DNA of 64,000 nt, from positions 124,001-188,000 of the forward strand of contig SWDT01000034.1 of assembly GCA_009193035.1 (NCBI GenBank), read 5' to 3'. The stretch is from Halicephalobus mephisto. Lineage: Eukaryota; Nematoda; Chromadorea; Rhabditida; Panagrolaimidae. Of the stretch, positions 1 to 10,834 are shown piece by piece. The translations under genes and the position numbers were made by a program. Below the pieces are notes generated by a model. It was given only the letters and a program-made list of their open reading frames with translations. It was not told the DNA's origin and did no database searches. Within the stretch, counting starts at the first letter, position 1. Each line of letters opens with the position of its first letter.

Positions 1-71
1 ATATTTATATATTTATTTATATTTATTTATATTTTTATATTTATTTATATTTATTTTTATATTTTTAGAAA

Positions 72-1864
72 ATGCTGCCGTCAGAAAAAATAATGATGCT
101 TCAAAACCAAAAACACCCAAAATACCTCAGTTGTACAGCGCCGTCTCTGGCTTATTATGCGACTTTAGGACTTGCTTATTTATTTTTTGTTTTAACATTA
201 CCGTTTTCACTTTTTTTCTGCATCAAAATCGTCCACGAATACAAGAGGATGGTCGTCTTCAGACTGGGGAGACTCCTGAGTAAGGACCCCCTGGGCCCTG
301 GGGTCATATTGATTCTTCCTTGTATTGATAGTCATACTGTAGTCGATCTGAGAACCATGTCCTACGACGTCCCTAGTCAGGAAATGCTGACGAAGGATTC
401 TGTAAGTTTTGATTCAATTTTGAAATTTTCAGAAACATCAGCGACAACTTAAAAGTCGTACGTTTGGTCCAGTCATGTGGCGTTATTTTCGTTTTCAAAG
501 TTGTTCGATAGTGCTAAAGTACCAAAATAGGTCCTGCAGCGAAAGTTCACGTTCGAAAAAGTTCAAACTCCTGCGCAGTGGACTGGGTCCTGGAGCGAAA
601 ATTTAAATTTTTTTAAATTTTTTATATGGAATTTTTTGAAATTTTATATGGAATTTTAGGTGACAGTATCAGTGGATGCGGCAGTGTATTTTCGAACGAG
701 TGATCCGATCGCGACGATAGCTGCTGCTTTGGACGCTCATTTGAGCACGAAACAGCTGGCTCAGACGACGTTGCGGAATGTCCTGGGAACGAGATCCCTT
801 TCGGAAATCATGTCTGCTAGGGAAGAAATCGCGATTCAAGCTCAGGAGATTCTGGATCCCACAGCTGCCAGATGGGGAATTAAAGTGGAACGAGTAGAAG
901 TCAAGGATATCAGACTCCCGAGGGAGCTCACCCGGGTCTTGGCGAGAGAAGCAGAAGCTGCCAGGGAAGCCGATGCAAAAATCGTCTCTGCTCAAGGAGA
1001 GCTAAATGTGAGTCCGATCCCTGTGAAAAATGGATAGTAACCAGGTCTGTCGATACCGAACCAATTTCTAACTAATCCGAATTTAAAAATCGACAATTCC
1101 AGCCGAATTAGTTCTATTCGAAAATCGACAGTTCTGATAGTAACTATTCTGTAGTCGTTATCCAACCATTTTACTAAAACTTTCAAAATCATTTAAAAAC
1201 AGCTCCAATGAAAGATTCGGATAGTGTCCACTTTTGAATTAAATTTGAGTATTTTAGTCACTTTCCAATTCTCATTGAAGCTGTCAAAGTCACTATCCAA
1301 AAACAGTTCTAAAAGAATTTGGATAGTGACTGAAAATAAACACTATCCTTGTCTCTTATTGGAGCTGTCAAAGTCACTATCCAAAAACAGCTTTGATAAA
1401 AAATGAATAGTGACTATTTTTTGGACACTATCAATCCCTCTTATTGGAGCTGTCAAAATCACTATCCAAAAACAGCTCCAATAAAGAAAATGAATAGTGA
1501 CTATTTTTTGAGCACTATCTTTATTTCTTATTGGAGCTGTTTAGATCATTGTCCAAAAATTTCAAGTCTTGGATAGTGACGAATATGAACTGTTAAATAT
1601 TAAATTTTAATTGTTGTAAATTTCCAGGCTTCATTAGCTCTAAAAGATGCTGCTGACCGTATCTGCGGGTCGCCAATTGCCATCCAGCTCCGTTACCTCC
1701 AGACCCTGGCCAGGATCTCCACACACAAAAATCACACAATCGTAGTTCCGATCCCGATGGAAGTAATCCGGGCTTTGAAACTGAAATTAACAAAACGGAA
1801 AAATTTAAACGAAAAAAATTTTCAAGATCAACGAGGGATTCTGGAAGACTTCACTGCCAGCTAG
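72..1864 (+). CDS. Stomatin-family (SPFH/prohibitin domain) membrane protein
   Basis: Three exons, 72-401, 660-1007 and 1628-1864, join in phase 0 to give about 304 aa. Residues about 21-48 form the hydrophobic hairpin that anchors stomatins in the inner leaflet of the plasma membrane. The SPFH domain follows directly, with the stomatin-type stretches VVFRLGR, LGPGV, TKDSVTVSVDA, LAQTTLRNVLGTRSLSEI and AREAEAAREADAKI; the end, GSPIAIQLRYLQTLARIS, matches the stomatin C-terminal region. In nematodes the family (MEC-2, UNC-1 and STO proteins) scaffolds and regulates ion channels. An AG acceptor at 67-68 lies 3 nt before the ATG, so the start is either trans-spliced or preceded by an exon outside the window. 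Intron 2 carries a hairpin repeat. Which paralog this is cannot be told from sequence alone. The family call is firm; the first residues are less certain. Confidence 0.9.
1190..1600. repeat. Hairpin-forming tandem repeat (AGCTCCAAT family), block 1
   Basis: Intron 2 of the stomatin gene holds several units built around TTGGAGCTGT and its complement ACAGCTCCAA, separated by CACTATCCAAAA and GGATAGTG segments that are also mutually complementary. Each unit can fold into a stem. The same family recurs at about 40490-40870. Confidence 0.8.
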
Positions 1865-2099
1865 AATCTTATTTTTTATAATATTTTTAAATTTAATAAT
1901 AAAACAAAAAATCACAATTTTGTAAAAATAAAAAAATAATTTTTACGAAATAGTCTCAAAACGAATTTCTGGAGGTTTAAAAAGTTATTTTTATTTAATT
2001 TCAAAAAAATCTGAAAAAATTTAAAAATTTAATCAATTTCAAAAAAATCTGAAAAAATTCAAGAAAATTATTAAATTTCGAAAATTTGCAGAAGCCGCG

Positions 2100-2640
2100 A
2101 TGGATTTCAGAAGCTTTAATAAAATTCCGAAAAAATTTAGAATTTCGTATTATTCCAGAAGTTCCTGTTAGAATTCCAACTTTTCTGGATCTTCTATGAA
2201 GTTCTAGAAAAAATTCAGAATTTCATACTAAGTTCCAGAAATTTCTCTATGATTTTAAAAAATTTTAGAAGTTTCAATAAACTTCAGAAGTTTCTGTATG
2301 ATTTTAGAAAATTTAGAAGTTTCAATAGACTTCAGAAGTTTCCGTTAGAATTCTAGAAGACTTCAGAAGCTTCTCTATAATTTTAAAAAATTTAAAAATT
2401 TCAATAGACTTCAGAAGTTTCTGTTAGAATTCTAGAAGACTTCAGAAGCTTCTGTATGATTTTAAAAAATTTAAAAGTTTCAATAGACTTCAGAAGTTTC
2501 TGTTAGAATTCTAGAAGACTTCAGAAGCTTCTCTATAATTTTAAAAAATTTTAGAAGTTTCAATAGACTTCAGAAGACTTCAGAAACTTCTGATTCTAGA
2601 AAATTCCATAATCTTTTAATAGATTTCAGAAAATTCCAGA
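2100..2640. repeat. Degenerate tandem repeat
   Basis: This stretch repeats variants of GACTTCAGAAGTTTCTGT and CTAGAAGACTTCAGAAGC, roughly 60-70 bp per unit. It lies downstream of the stomatin stop codon and has no coding potential. Confidence 0.7.
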
Positions 2641-2929
2641 AGTTCCCATATTTCTAAAATTCCATTATCCTCTAATCGATCGCTTAAAAACTCTGAAATG
2701 TTCTGCAGAATTTAAAAAAGCTTCGAAATTTTTATTTAATTCTGGAGCATTGCCAATTTTTAAGATTTTTAAATGCTCTAGAATCTTTTACTGCATTTTC
2801 TAAGATGTCAGAGATTTTTACAAAATCCTAATTTCACAAACATGAAAATTAAAAGCGGTGTTGTTTTTGAAATTCCATATATCGCGCGACGACGAGGCGC
2901 GGAGACACTCGAGCACTTGTCCAGCTCTC

Positions 2930-3600
2930 TCTCATCTACTTTAAAATCACATTTTTTAAAATTTCACTTTTAATATTATTTTTACAATCAAGTAAATTTC
3001 CAATAGTGATTTCAGATGTCTAAGTAGTTCTCAAAAATTCAGTAGAAACATTTTAAAAATGAAAACTTCTCTCCGAACCCTCGCTCATCCATTTTAAAAT
3101 CACATTTTTTTAAATTTCACTTTTAATATTATTTTTACAATCAAGTAAATTTCCAATAGTGATTTCAGATATCCGAGTAGTTCTCAAAAATCTAGTAGAA
3201 ACATTTTAAAAATGAAAACTTCTCTTCGAACCCTCTCATCTATTTTAAAATCACTTTTTTTTACTTTTCACTTTCAATATTATTTTTTATAAGCAAGTAC
3301 ACTTTTAATGATGATAACAGATGTTTAAATATTCTTTAAAAAGTTACTAGGAAAATATAAAAAATGAAAACTTCTCTCCGAACCCTCGCTCATCTATTTT
3401 AAAATCACTTTTTTTTTAAATTTCACTTTCAATATTATTTTTTATAAGCAAGTACACTTTTAATGATGATAACAAATATCTAAATATTCTTTAAAAAGTC
3501 ACTAGGAAAATATAAAAAATGAAAACTTCTCTCCGAACCCTCGCTCATCTATTTTAAAATCACTTTTTTTTAAATTTCACTTTCAATATTATTTTTGACT
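2930..3600. repeat. Tandem repeat, about 152-bp unit
   Basis: The landmark ATTTTAAAATCAC recurs near 2940, 3092, 3243, 3398 and 3552. Between landmarks lie similar blocks containing AAAACTTCTCTCCGAACC and CACTTTCAATATTATTTTT. That makes four to five imperfect copies of a 150-155-bp unit. No gene is seen. Confidence 0.8.
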
Positions 3601-4126
3601 GATTCAAGCTTTAACGGTGATTATTCAAACAACCTTTTTAAAAATTAAAAAATAGAAAAAAACAAATTCCTTCCGAATTTTCTATTATCCGCTCAAAGAT
3701 CAATTTTCTCCAATTTTAATTTCACTAATTTTTCAAAACCCACTTTTTCCAACTTTACTATTTAATGTTTCAAAATTCTTCATTTTTCACATTTTATTTC
3801 CCTTCAATTTAATCACATGAATTGTAAATGAAAAAATTGAATTTTTTTGAAATTTTTCAATTTTTACAGGGCTTACAAGATACCAAGCCCAAGACGACAA
3901 AAACAGCTCCAAAATCACGGAGGACACGTGTACAATAATTTGAGAACTTTGACAAGAAAAAATGAGCAAGGAAAAATACGGTAATTGGAGCTGCAAAACA
4001 AATCTAAGCAGACTTCTAAAATAACTTAGAGGTTTTTCAAGACAGGTAGGGAAAAGACTTGAAATTGGAAAAATCAAATCAATAATTATCACAACAAACT
4101 AGAGAAAACAAAATAAAAAATAAACT
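3601..4126. other. Gene-free stretch between the stomatin and BET genes
   Basis: AT-rich sequence. A T-rich acceptor near 3869 is followed by about 22 codons ending in TAA (3870-3938, plus strand). This could be an alternative terminal exon, but no donor in the stomatin gene clearly pairs with it, so it is not called. Confidence 0.5.
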
Positions 4127-7100
4127 TTAGAAGTTATCCTCAAAATTGGCCATCAGCTCAATCTGGCTGCTAAGATCAACAGTGTTATGGACCGCGGGAC
4201 GATTCTAAAAGCGAAAATTACAACTTCCACAAAACCTCCGAACTCACTCTTTCTCTGTTATCACGATTATCTGGAATGTGTCTTGTTGGAATAATTGGTT
4301 TGTCGATCTTCGTAGGCTCAGTGTCATCCAAGAGTCCAGCAAGGGGATCATGTCTGATCTGCTGCGGTGGACGTTGAGCAGTGCTGGGAGTGCCCGTCTT
4401 CGGTTTATTCATCTGCATTTGACGGTTTCTCTGGTCAGATTTTGAGTTGTCTTTTTTAACGTCTTTGGAATAATGTCCATTAGAAGATCCTTGGGTGTTT
4501 GATTTGTGCGGAACTGAAAATCGCCATATAAAACCCCATTGTGAACCCGAAAGTGAATCTTGTCATCGAGTGGTCCCGACGCGAATCCCCAAAACAAGGC
4601 AGGAACCAAAGCAAATACGTGGGAATTTCCCTTCCCCCGATTATTTCGTTATCTCACGATTTCTTCACCACCCATATATCATAAAGATTAGAGCCACGGT
4701 TTCCAGCGATAATAACTCAGTAGAAACCCCCAGAACTCGCTAGAAATTAAACTAATTTCCGTGATCGTTCTCTTTTCGCGATTATTTAGTAGTCACTTTC
4801 CGGTCTACATTTCCCCCAAAACTCTCCCCTGAAGATCATAAAACCCTGTTCCCCACCTCGATCTTTAAAGATTATATGTCAAACGTCCCACAAACAACCA
4901 GAAAACCACATCCAACCCAGTACTACCCCTTCACAACTCTTTTCTTCCATAAAACCCAAACAACTTACCCGGTGGTCTCGCAGGAGATCTCGTACCATTC
5001 TGCGGCATAGTATTCTGCTAAATTCCATATATAAAACCTTCAAAAACTTAAAAAACATACTTTATTATCCGTACTTCCATTGTTTTTCTGTTGAGCTTTC
5101 GGATCAGAGCTCCATTCGCCATTATCTGAAAAAATAAAATAAAATAAAAACCATTATTTGTCATTCAAATTTGCATTTCCAATTCAGCGTTTATTGGATG
5201 AATGTTTGAATTTCGCGGCAAGGAAAGCCTTTCGCATCTTTGAGCAAAAAATTATTACAATTTCAACAAAAACGGATTTTAGACAACAAATACCATTAAT
5301 AGATAAGGCTGATGAGATGCAAATTTTCAAAAAGTCAACGAGATAGCAGCGCTGCATAAGCTCCTGTTGATTACCTGCATAGCGCTGATACCCCGGGACC
5401 ACTAAGAGATCAAAAAAAGACATAAACGATAAAATTATAGCCGCTCCCTATGGCCAAGTTTTGAAAAATTAGCAATTAGAAAATACTTCTTTTTGCTAGT
5501 TTCCAAAACAATGGTCTAACCTGATTCACTGTCAGAATCTGAACTCGAGGAATCGTCCGATGAACTGCTTCCTGATGACGACGATTCTCCACTAGACGAA
5601 TCCTTTCTCGTCACTGTGCGTTCCTGTTGTCTTTCACCATTTGCCTGAGGAGATGGTACGACATTCGTTGTTGTATTCGACGTACCACGTCCAGTAGAAG
5701 ATAAATTATTTATCTGTCTTTCAAGTTCCTTCTTTCGTTGTTCCGGATCCACAGACGACCGAGCTGCAAGAATCCCTTTAAAAAGTCCCAAAAACGAAAA
5801 CTTGCCATTTGGTTTCCGGCCCTTCGTCGTTTTCTTCAACACGGAAGCCACGTAGGCTTCCAACTCCCTCAATGTCACTGGTTTCAGAGTTTCAAAATCA
5901 ATCTCGATCTCTTCTGGGTTTAATTCATTGTTTTGGAACTTCTCTCTTGCTTCAATAATAGCCACAACTCTAGGCAGACGATCCCCTGGCAGACTATTAA
6001 TATCCAGACTCAGTTGTCTTTTCTCGTCATACGACATTGGTTCCGTGCTTCTTTCGTCATCAGAATGGAACACATAATCATCCTTGATGACCGGCGGTGC
6101 ATTGGGATCCGGCTTCGGTTTGTTCTTCGATCCCGGTTTCCGACCTCTATTCGACTTCGGCGGCGGTGGTGGAGCGTCCACTGTCGGAGCAACCACAGGC
6201 TGCGAGACCGGAGGCGGTTTCACAATCTGCACAGTCGGTTCCGGAGCAGCAACAGGAGTACTAACCGGCGGGGAACCTGAAGAAACACCTGGAGTTCTTG
6301 GTGGTCGACCAGGACCTCTGGCACGCTTAGCCCCGATGGCACCTGGAGTCAAAGGAGCACTTGCCGGAGTAGGAGGAGCCATACCTGAGAATTCACACAA
6401 TCCAACTATTTTGTTATACTCATCTTGCGTCAGAACACCTCCAGCATACTCCCCCGTCTTCAAACTGAGTTTCATGTTGATCAGTCGAGTGTGAGTGGTG
6501 TTGATCTCCGTAACTCTCTTGGTCAATTCCAACGAAGTAGTTTGAAGGAGCGACAACAGGTAATCAATCTGCTCCAGCGGTTCCGAAGCCGGCGCAACAC
6601 CAGCAGAAGTCAAAACCGACAACGGAGTACTGTAAGTAGTTGTCGTGTTCTTAGGTTTGCTCACAGGTGGAGCCGTATAAGTACTAGTGGTCGGTTCCTC
6701 GGGTTCATCAGGAGGCAATCTCTTCCAGCAATCTTCGAAGCACTTCTGCAGTTGTTTCCCACACGTATGAACAGGGGTTCCTTCCGCGTTGTACAGATAG
6801 CAATTGTTACAGATCAGCATCATGTCTTCGCGGAACTCCTCCGGCGTAGCATATTGCTTCGCGTCAAATTTCTTCTTAATCGTAGACAAATCCATCGGTT
6901 GCTTGACGATATCATAATAATCCGACAGCTGGAAAGCCTCAACGTCCACAGGAGCAGTGAACGGACTCGCAAACTGAAAACGTACTTCATATGCGAAACC
7001 CAAAAATCACAAACCTTTGAATTCTTCTTCGCAAGAAAATCATTCACAATTTTCAAACAACCCTGCATTCTCGTCGAAAATTTGCCCTGATAACGAGGTT

Positions 7101-10100
7101 TCATATTCGAAAAATCCGGTATCGGCTTGTTTTTGATATTCGGGTTGATTTTCTTTTCCGGTGGTTCTTGGACAGGTTCAGCTTTCCTCTTCGGCGCTCG
7201 AATAACTTCATCACTTGTTGTTGCAACCAACTCAGAAGACGTACTGAATGTAGAAGGTTCACGACTGGCTGAAAAACAAAAATTATCAAAAATAGAAAAC
7301 CCAAAATAGGAATGGGCAGTGGCCAGTTATCCCTCATTAGTTAGGACAGTTCTTCCCTTACTTGGAAAATATCTATATCGCTTATCTTCCGCGTCGTACG
7401 AATAACGACAGTCTTTCCTTCGCACAGCAAAAAACCCGGTCATTTGCTTTCTCAAGTCGGGCAAAAATGCAGTCAGTTTTCCTGGTGTTACCGAAAGAGA
7501 GTGACCAAACTCGCGTTTCGAGGGCAATCAAACGTCGCGCGTCGAGTTCGGAAATTTCAGTTTCGACCAGCTAATTTTAGGTACAATTCCCGCACGAAAA
7601 TCCAACACTTCCTAATCCTCTGTTCAGCTAACAACTATCCGAAAAACCCAGCAAACCCCAGTTATTCAAATTTGCGAGTTGTTTTTGTCCGAAAATCCAC
7701 CTTCCCTGCCCGTGGATCAGTTTCAACCGACAACCGATACAATGTGCTCATCCCCAGAGGTGTTGTTAGAAAATCAAAGTGCCCATCTCCTACGGTTTAC
7801 CGAAAACAAACTAAAAACGATAAAAGGTAATGAGCACCTTGTACGGTTGCGTTGTGAAAGTAATTTAGGACAGCTACAGTTGACTCGCTAGGAGATGGAC
7901 TAAGGGACCTAGTGACGCTACCTCTTGTGGGGGCGGCCCGTCCGACGCTCTTCTTCTTCTTGGTTTTCTCCCAGGACGGAGTCACTTCGAATTCCTGAAA
8001 AGCCAGATTAGACAAATTCACCCAAATCTTCATTTTTGAATTCAAAAATGTCCACTGAGAACTACACTGTTCTAGAAACCCAAAACCAGTCCTAGGAACC
8101 CGTCTCAACAATTTCGAGTTTACATGGTGGTGGTATTGACACGGGATCCCGGAAGCCCCACCGGCTTCTCAGGAGCCCAAACGTCAAAGCCCCAGTTCCA
8201 AAAGCTCCTCATTCTAAACACTTCCTAAACCCCACCTTCCCAGTCGAAAGCTTCGTTAGTTGCAAACCTATCCCTAGATCCCGGAAGATTCCAGGAGCCT
8301 ACAGTAATCTAGTGAAAAAACAAAACCTCATCGGGAAGCTTAGAGAGCTTCTCACGAAAAGCATTCTCAACATTCTTGCACATATACGAAACATCTTCAG
8401 TGGACCCGTTGTACTTGTAACAATTGTCCCAAATTTGCTGAATATCCTGAAAAACAAACTTACAGGAGTCGGTAACGATTCAAGTTTTTTCAATATTGTC
8501 TGCTCGAGAGTCTGCGCCATATTATAAATCGCGTATTCTGGCGGATTGTAAGAATAACAATTGGTGAAAACGGTCATTATGTCCTACAAAGACATCGTTT
8601 GTTGCGAATTCACATATAACACACACACAAAATGTGAAAAATCCAATCGTGCATCAACTGCACCTGTTTGTGAATTCAGAAGAATTTGGAATCGCAACAA
8701 TCGATGCCTTTCTGAGACTATCTTCATGAAAGAAGTGGAGAATTCACAAAGGGGCGCAGTTCTGTGATTGTACGAAAATCAGGTGCAGCCACAAAGACAA
8801 ACGACAGGGAATGAACGTGGCAAGTATCCGTTTCCACAGGTTATCACATCCAGGTGGTTCAGTCCATATCCAGAACCCATCGAAACCGTGCTTCTGAAGT
8901 AGGAAGTCGGAAAGCAACAGCGGAAAGTCGGTTTTTCGACATCCGACTTTAGGCAACTTCATATAGCCTCGGTTTTGTCTGTACTTTTGTATTTCCCCAC
9001 CTAGGTTGACAGTGCTGATCAATTAGTTGCGAAAAAGCAAGACAAAAAGTGAGGATTTAATTTTTCATATATCAACTTCAAAAATCCAATTGGCGCTTGT
9101 TCGACACGCCCCTTCCGAAGCGCCCGTTTTGTCCTCAAATTTTGTCCATTCCGTATTTTTTTCCCAATTAACTGCGTTCAAATTCGGCATTTCCAACGAC
9201 TTTCAAAAGCAACAAAAATAGAAATTTAATTATCTATATATGAACGATTACGAAATCCCAGTTCAATCCTAACGCGCCTTTTCGAAATTCCGATTTCATG
9301 ACTCCGCAATTAACCGTAAATTTCCAATTGATTAGGACTATCTAATCAGATTCCCGAAGAGTTGCGAAAATTCGGGATTTGTAATTCATGGAAAACCAAA
9401 TTTTGGACGCGTAAAAACCGACTTTTCGGTACATGAAAAACCACAACCCGTACACCCGACTTCAGAAGACCGTTCAAAAACACCGTGCAGATCGTGAATA
9501 CCGTGTTGAAGACCTTTGGATTAGTAAACGGTGGATTTCAAAAGGTTACTTGAAGGTTCATTCCCTTGAAAGTAAGAAAACCAACCTGCATGCATTCGTT
9601 GAAGCAAATGTAATATTTATTTTTGATTCGTTGTTCCACCGTCCCGAGATCCATCGGCCGCTTGATTATATCAAAGTAATCGCCGATGCCTAGTTTCTCA
9701 GTGTCTACGGGAGCGACGAAGGGCCAGGCGTGGCTGTGTTTCTTGACGGTTTTGAGGGTGTTCAGGAGGAACTCCAATCTGTTCGTGTGCTTGGTCGGTT
9801 TGCCCGGGGGAGGGACGACCCGGGGCTGGACGACTCCCTTGATGGCAGTCTGAAGGGGAGTTTCCCAGCCACGGTTCTTTTTATACCGCATGAGTTCCCC
9901 CATGTCCAAGGTTTCTAGGGGTTTTTCGTCCTGGTCCCCGTTGTTGGGATGTCCTGGTTTTTCCTCGGACTCATTTTTGGGGGCTTTAGTGTCGGTGGCT
10001 TCCGATGGATTTTCCGTTTTTTTGCTCGAGGAGTCGCCACGAGTCACAGAAGACTCCCTGCGACCGGATTCGTTCAAGGAGCTACTACTGCTGCTGCCGC

Positions 10101-10170
10101 TGGTGTCTGGATCCATTCTCTCGCTGTGGTCATCATTTGCATCGCTGTTCGAACCCGGACTATTCAGCAT
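4127..10170 (-). CDS. bet-1: BET-family double-bromodomain chromatin reader (BET-1/BRD4-like)
   Basis: Exons in transcript order are 10170-9586, then either 8583-8464 or 8446-8327, then 7994-7922, 7268-7015, 6973-5521, 5125-5061, 5017-4969, 4513-4248 and 4204-4127. All phases agree and give about 980 aa. Bromodomain 1 starts in the first exon ([18 protein letters not shown]) and is completed by one of two alternative exons carrying the acetyl-lysine Asn (NCYSYN or NCYKYN). Bromodomain 2 has KQPMDLSTI and NNCYLYN, but its WPF shelf reads A-S-P-F. A Pro-rich, AT-hook-like linker (GRKPGSKNK) leads to the ET domain ([18 protein letters not shown]), then a Ser/Asp-rich acidic tract and a short C-terminal LMANFEDNF motif. 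BET proteins bind acetylated histone tails and recruit transcription machinery. An acceptor directly abuts the chosen ATG, consistent with trans-splicing or a 5' UTR intron. Confidence 0.93.
8327..8583 (-). other. bet-1: Mutually exclusive exon pair in BET bromodomain 1
   Basis: Exon A (8583-8464) and exon B (8446-8327) are each exactly 120 bp, phase 0 at both ends, and encode 40 residues covering helix B to helix C of bromodomain 1. A reads [13 protein letters not shown]... and ends ESLPTP; B reads [13 protein letters not shown]... and ends SKLPDE. About 13 of 40 positions are identical. The gap is 17 nt (gtaagtttgtttttcag), a fused donor and acceptor too short to remove, so one transcript cannot splice A to B. 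Retaining the gap shifts the frame and soon reaches a stop. Confidence 0.85.
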
Positions 10171-10834
10171 CTGCAAGTCGAAATCACTTTAAAACAGCAA
10201 AGTAATATATGAATTCTATCTCACAACCGCGGAAAACAGGCAGAATTACAAAATGTACATGGATAAACAGCGGACGGTTGCCAATGACGCGAAAGTCCAC
10301 TTTTCCCGAGTAAAAACGGACAAAACCGCATATTCCGGTAAATTTGGGGACAACTGGTCGATTAGTGACATAAAACAAGAAACATGTGTGATTAATAAGG
10401 AATAACATGGAAAAGTAAAAATTTCAACGAGAACCGCCACACAGCGAGCGAAAAACGCGGGAGACTGGCCGACGCGAAAAAGCGGTTATCGAGTTGCGAC
10501 AAGAGAGAACGCCAAATGACAACCAAAATTACCAGTTAAGTTGTGATTGCTTGTAATTTTTCCTTTGTTACCGATTCCTTTCCGTGTTCCCAATGATATT
10601 GAACTTTTTTAAAAGTGAAAAATTGGTGTAAATGACGAAAATTTGGAAAAAAATAAACTTTATCGATTAGCTGGAGCGAGCTCGGTCCGAGGTTCCCGTC
10701 GCGAAACCAGGTCTACTGTAGGTGGCGGTCGTTTGAATTTCCGCAGAGAGCGGCTTTCTTTGTGGGAATTTCGAGATCCTATTTTCGCCGCTTTCTGTCT
10801 TTTGTTTTCCGCTTTTTACCGTTTTTCTTCCAGG
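10171..10834. promoter_or_regulatory. Divergent promoter region of the BET and RUVBL2 genes
   Basis: About 660 bp lie between the two divergent start codons. Each ATG directly follows a splice acceptor (CTTGCAG for BET, TTCTTCCAG for RUVBL2), so transcription starts are probably further inside this interval. The stretch from about 10680 to 10830 is less AT-rich than its surroundings. No core promoter element is clear. Confidence 0.5.

Noticed and set aside
3787..4092. 101-codon minus-strand hydrophobic frame
   Set aside because: AT-driven Phe/Leu/Ile composition, no family match, lies 3' of the BET stop.
5933..7090. Plus-strand frames of 115-221 codons
   Set aside because: Antisense to the large BET exon with bromodomain 2 and the ET domain; Arg/Ser-rich composition is typical of shadow frames.
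7797..8111. 104-codon minus-strand frame between the BET exons
   Set aside because: Only 7922-7994 is exonic; the rest is intron reading through, and the downstream part runs into a stop out of the BET frame.
9730..10212. Plus-strand frames opposite the first BET exon
   Set aside because: Antisense shadows of a strongly biased coding exon; the minus strand encodes the Ser/Asp-rich leader and bromodomain 1.
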